Source of the DNA: Gracilariopsis chorda
Lineage: Eukaryota; Rhodophyta; Florideophyceae; Gracilariales; Gracilariaceae
Assembly: GCA_003194525.1 (NCBI GenBank)
Contig: NBIV01000003.1
Coordinates: 620,001-684,000 of the forward strand
Reading direction: 5' to 3'
Length of the DNA stretch: 64,000 nucleotides
Shown: piece by piece, positions 61,081 to 64,000 of the stretch
How the letters are laid out: every line of letters begins with the position of its first letter
How positions within the stretch are numbered: the first letter of the stretch is position 1
The notes under the pieces: generated by a model
What the model was told of the DNA's origin: nothing
The model's input: only the letters and a program-made list of their open reading frames with translations
The model's database searches: none
Made by a program: the position numbers and the translations under genes

Positions 61081-61881
61081 GGAGATACCATAAGTTTAAG
61101 CAGCATACCTGCCTTCTTGATCCAGGTGTTGAGGGTCCCTCAACAATACCCCTATCAAATAGTCTATTATTGTAGATTCCGAGTTCGATTTGGCAAAGTT
61201 TGCCATTATGCTTTTAACCAGAATAGATTGGTTTCCTCCTCGTGTTTTTGGATTTCCAATTAAGATTTCAGCAGTACAAATCCGCTTGACGGGAAAGAGC
61301 TAACTGTCCTGCAGTCTCTGATGCTGGGAAGACAAAGGCAACTAAAAATAATATATTGATGTGATTTGTTCGTTGAACCGGCTCTGATTGTGACATCAGA
61401 ATCATACATAAAGAATTTGTTTTTCATGTCGAATGTCTTAAAAACATCAATTTGCGTTTGTGCTTAAACCGACAGCAACTGTTTATATTTTTATGCGATT
61501 TCCGTTCTTTGAACTCCTTTCTTAGTCTATTTAACCATTGCTTTCTCTCTATTGGTACCGAAGTATTAAGGACACTTATGTCTTCGTTGTTTTTTCTGCG
61601 ATGCATACTACAACTCTTTATGCTGTACTGATTACAAGTTAGGAGCCTGATTGGTTATTCAAGAAGTTTTATCCGTCGCGTCAAACCATTCTTAGCAAGC
61701 GATCTTTACTGAGTGCGGCCTGGAACTTTATGCAATTATGCAATGTAGTGAACTTATACCAAAAGGAAGTACAGGTGAACACTGTATTTAGTGTGGGTTC
61801 AGAATTAGTGTAGAGACGCGATTAGTGTGAACCACACTAATATGTGCGTGTCATCTCTGTGTAGCAACATAATTAGCGTGG

Positions 61882-62503
61882 GTGAGTCTATTGGGCGCCA
61901 AAGCAGAGCAATTCGAAGTGCTTGTGCTTCGAGCAATAGCTTTTCATCATCACTGCCAAGGCAGGCTTAACAAAATCACACTTTACGCTTCCCCTCTTTT
62001 GAGTGCTTTTACGTGTAGGACATCGTCTTCAACCGATATGCTACCCATAAATGAGGCTCAATTACCAGCGCAAACCACTTCAACAGATGTGAAAAGTGAA
62101 AACCAACCTTCAACGAGAGGAAACACCACAACCAACGCACAGTTTAACAAACGTGCACCCGAAGGCGACCTAAACATTTCACAACGAGAAACTATTATTC
62201 GCTGAATGTCTAGCAATGAGCAAACCCATGGCCATAAGCAACTTTTCTCACGGACAATTAGACACTTTTCGCTCTTATTCCGAACAAACTACAAAGCAAA
62301 CGACCAAAGCGCTAGTCGATACTGGGCTCAGCGCAGCGTTGTCCAACCAAATACAGAGAAACTTAGCAACATATCGTTCGTTAAAGCCACCAAGAATGGC
62401 GTACGCAAAGAAAATTCTAAATACAGATGCAGAAGAGAGCGAAAATTATAAACAATTTTTGTTGCTCTGCAGGCGGACCTGCTACAAGACCTCAATCGGA
62501 TGA
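61882..62503 (+). other. Unassigned coding-like remnants left of the solo LTR
   Basis: Short plus-strand frames with moderately protein-like, Gln/Thr/Asn-rich composition (e.g. SNQIQRNLATYRSLKPPRMAY). They were apparently part of something interrupted by the solo LTR at 62510. A further short frame (KLNNRLSGRLVLDLGAKRITRDY) follows it, near 63280-63430. The family could not be determined. It could be another mobile element. Confidence 0.3.
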
Positions 62504-62509
62504 CAAAAG

Positions 62510-63268
62510 TGTAGTGCAATGGCCGTTGGAGGGGACTCCATCGAAGTGGTTTTTCATACCAAGTGCACGTGTATGACGAGCCGCTTGACGAAGTGGCTAC
62601 CAATCGAGGTGCCACAGTGTCCACGTGGAGTGGTGGTAACCGGTGTGCCAGAACAGTAGATATTTTAGATATTTTTCGACTTTTAGTGTTGTCGGCAAGC
62701 CCGTATAAGTAGCGGTCGACGCCACTACCCTCACACAGTAAAACCCAACAAGGGACTTGGCTTTGAGTACTTTTTCGCTGGTGCACGGCTACGACTCCAC
62801 TATAAGAGAGAGCCTCCTCCGATTCCGGAGTATTTATCCCCCTTGCACATTGATGAGTGACTGCCCGTTTTGTACGGTATATTTCTTGTTTATTGTTTAT
62901 ACTTTCCCCAGTTTCAAACCGCTCATATAGATATTTCTTCTCTGCCCTAAATACAAGGTTTAGCCCGTGATCTTGAGATTTTTTGCCATTGTCGCTGGCC
63001 GGCACTCGCAGATGTAGCTCGTGCCGACCTCCCTCATTATCGTCCCTGAAGATCTACCGTTCAAACGGATCGTTTCTACCTTCTGAGATTGCACCCTTGC
63101 CCTCTAACGCTACTGCCAGACTGGATCACCCGGATTTACACCCGACTCACATCGATCCCATCAAACAGCTCAGTCTCTGAGTTACATTCTAGTGAGCAAG
63201 GCTGAAAACATTAAAGTGTCTTTCCGCCGTTGCGGCTGGTCCTTCCCGCTTTCGCGGATTGCACTACA
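62510..63268 (+). mobile_element. Solo LTR (Gypsy-related termini)
   Basis: 759 bp starting TGTAGTGCAAT and ending in its exact inverse ATTGCACTACA, flanked by AAAAG at 62505-62509 and 63269-63273. The termini match those of the full Gypsy LTR (TGTAGTGCAAT...ATTGCACCACA), while the interior differs, so it is a related family. A TATA-like TATAAGTA lies near 62703. No internal coding region accompanies it. Confidence 0.82.
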
Positions 63269-64000
63269 AAAAGCCGGAGTTAAGCTCAACAACCGTCTAT
63301 CAGGCCGTCTGGTGCTCGATCTTGGCGCAAAGAGGATCACTCGAGATTATCATAAGCACATGATTGACTCGAAAAGCAATGAAGCCTGGAGTATCTGGAG
63401 TTTTTTTGCGCTGACGCAGTTCCAGTGCTAATTATTTAGAATCTTCTCATGTATGGCAAGTTAAGGGACCCAGAGTACACGGAGATATATGAGTAGCGAC
63501 GCCACTGTACAAGTTACTGATCTGGAGCTATTCTGGAGGTTTGTTTGCCACGGTGCTTTCACCGAGCTATTAGGATATTTATTTGTTTATTTATATATAT
63601 TTATAATGCTATTCTAGAGGCACTTGGACGCTTGATGTACAAAGCCAACGCCGGCAGGTGAGCTCACAGTAAAAAGAAGACAAGCTTCGACCACCACTTT
63701 AGTTCCTAGACTCGTGGGATTTAACTGGACCTTCAGGCTAGCTAAAACTCTCGTGGGTGTCAAACACTGTTTTTTATGATCTGCCGTTAACGGCCGCACT
63801 TCGCCAAGGCTTCTTGAGACTATAATCGCAAGGGACGCTCATCCTACCACTGTTGGGGTGTTCTCTGCAAATACCCGCACTGCTACTGAGCGGCCATTCG
63901 GCCGTAAATGGTATACCATAAAATCATCAAAACCCGCGTAACCAGTAAATTTGGACAATTGCTTATGCAGCTTTCTCGCACCATTAATAGAGCACAGTGT
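63269..64000. other. Right-end intergenic region
   Basis: After the solo LTR a short plus-strand remnant reaches 63431. The rest is AT-rich in part (TATTTATTTGTTTATTTATATA near 63580, in two pieces) with no supported gene. Confidence 0.45.

Larger units (their letters stand above)
59945..62509. other. Intergenic region with palindrome cluster and ORF remnants
   Basis: Contains the stem-loop cluster at 60640-61080, a hairpin ATTAGTGTG-AAC-CACACTAAT at 61821-61841, and weak plus-strand frames from 61882 that lead up to the solo LTR. No host gene was recognised. Confidence 0.5.

Noticed and set aside
1-64000. CRISPR arrays, bacterial operons or prophage
   Set aside because: No regularly spaced repeats with unique spacers. 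Gene content, U1 snRNA and organelle leaders are eukaryotic. The 95-bp tandem repeat is part of a transposon end.

Overview
The window looks like nuclear DNA of a red alga (Rhodophyta), perhaps a florideophyte such as Chondrus. This is inferred, not proven. Host genes are mostly single uninterrupted reading frames. Several products carry plastid-type leaders (MAFLSP..., MQFAFA...). There is a thylakoid-lumen pentapeptide protein, a plastid CbbY-type sugar phosphatase, a U1 snRNA gene (so the host does splice), and a secreted protein with a Hedgehog/intein-type (Hint) domain. Long stretches between genes show no coding signal.

Left host block (1-20.5 kb): an FG nucleoporin of the Nup54 type, a degraded gag-like fossil, an unrecognised nuclear protein, an unrecognised five-pass membrane protein, a TMX2-like ER protein with a KKxx tail, an RBBP9-fold protein that lacks its catalytic triad, a plastid CbbY phosphatase whose stop codon overlaps that of the RBBP9-like gene, and a CDCA7-type zinc-finger protein. 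Then come about 6.6 kb with no gene, holding several strong stem-loops.

Mobile block (20.5-40.7 kb): one Mutator-like DNA transposon (MULE), 20510-40671, with long terminal inverted repeats (TIRs) and a 9-bp target duplication GGTGCAGAC. It carries an accessory reading frame, a broken transposase gene (two WRKY/GCM1-like fingers, MULE core, SWIM finger) and a Ulp1-like protease gene. An 11.4-kb Ty3/Gypsy LTR retrotransposon (26289-37733, target duplication ATTGT, LTRs differing at one noticed position) sits inside the transposase gene. It looks whole and recent. Besides gag and pol it has a separate chromodomain frame and a 571-residue antisense frame with its own TATA box. A candidate solo LTR lies in the accessory frame.

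Right host block (40.7-64 kb): an acidic unrecognised protein, an armadillo-like protein, a six-pass plastid membrane protein, a TIPIN/Csm3 fork-protection subunit, a probable mitochondrial ribosomal protein (mL40-like), a basic hypothetical protein, a Maf nucleotide pyrophosphatase, the lumenal pentapeptide protein, a single-repeat MYB (HAQKY) factor, U1 snRNA, and the Hint-domain secreted protein. The last 4 kb hold palindromes, unassigned ORF remnants and a solo LTR (62510-63268, target duplication AAAAG). The termini of that LTR match those of the Gypsy element.
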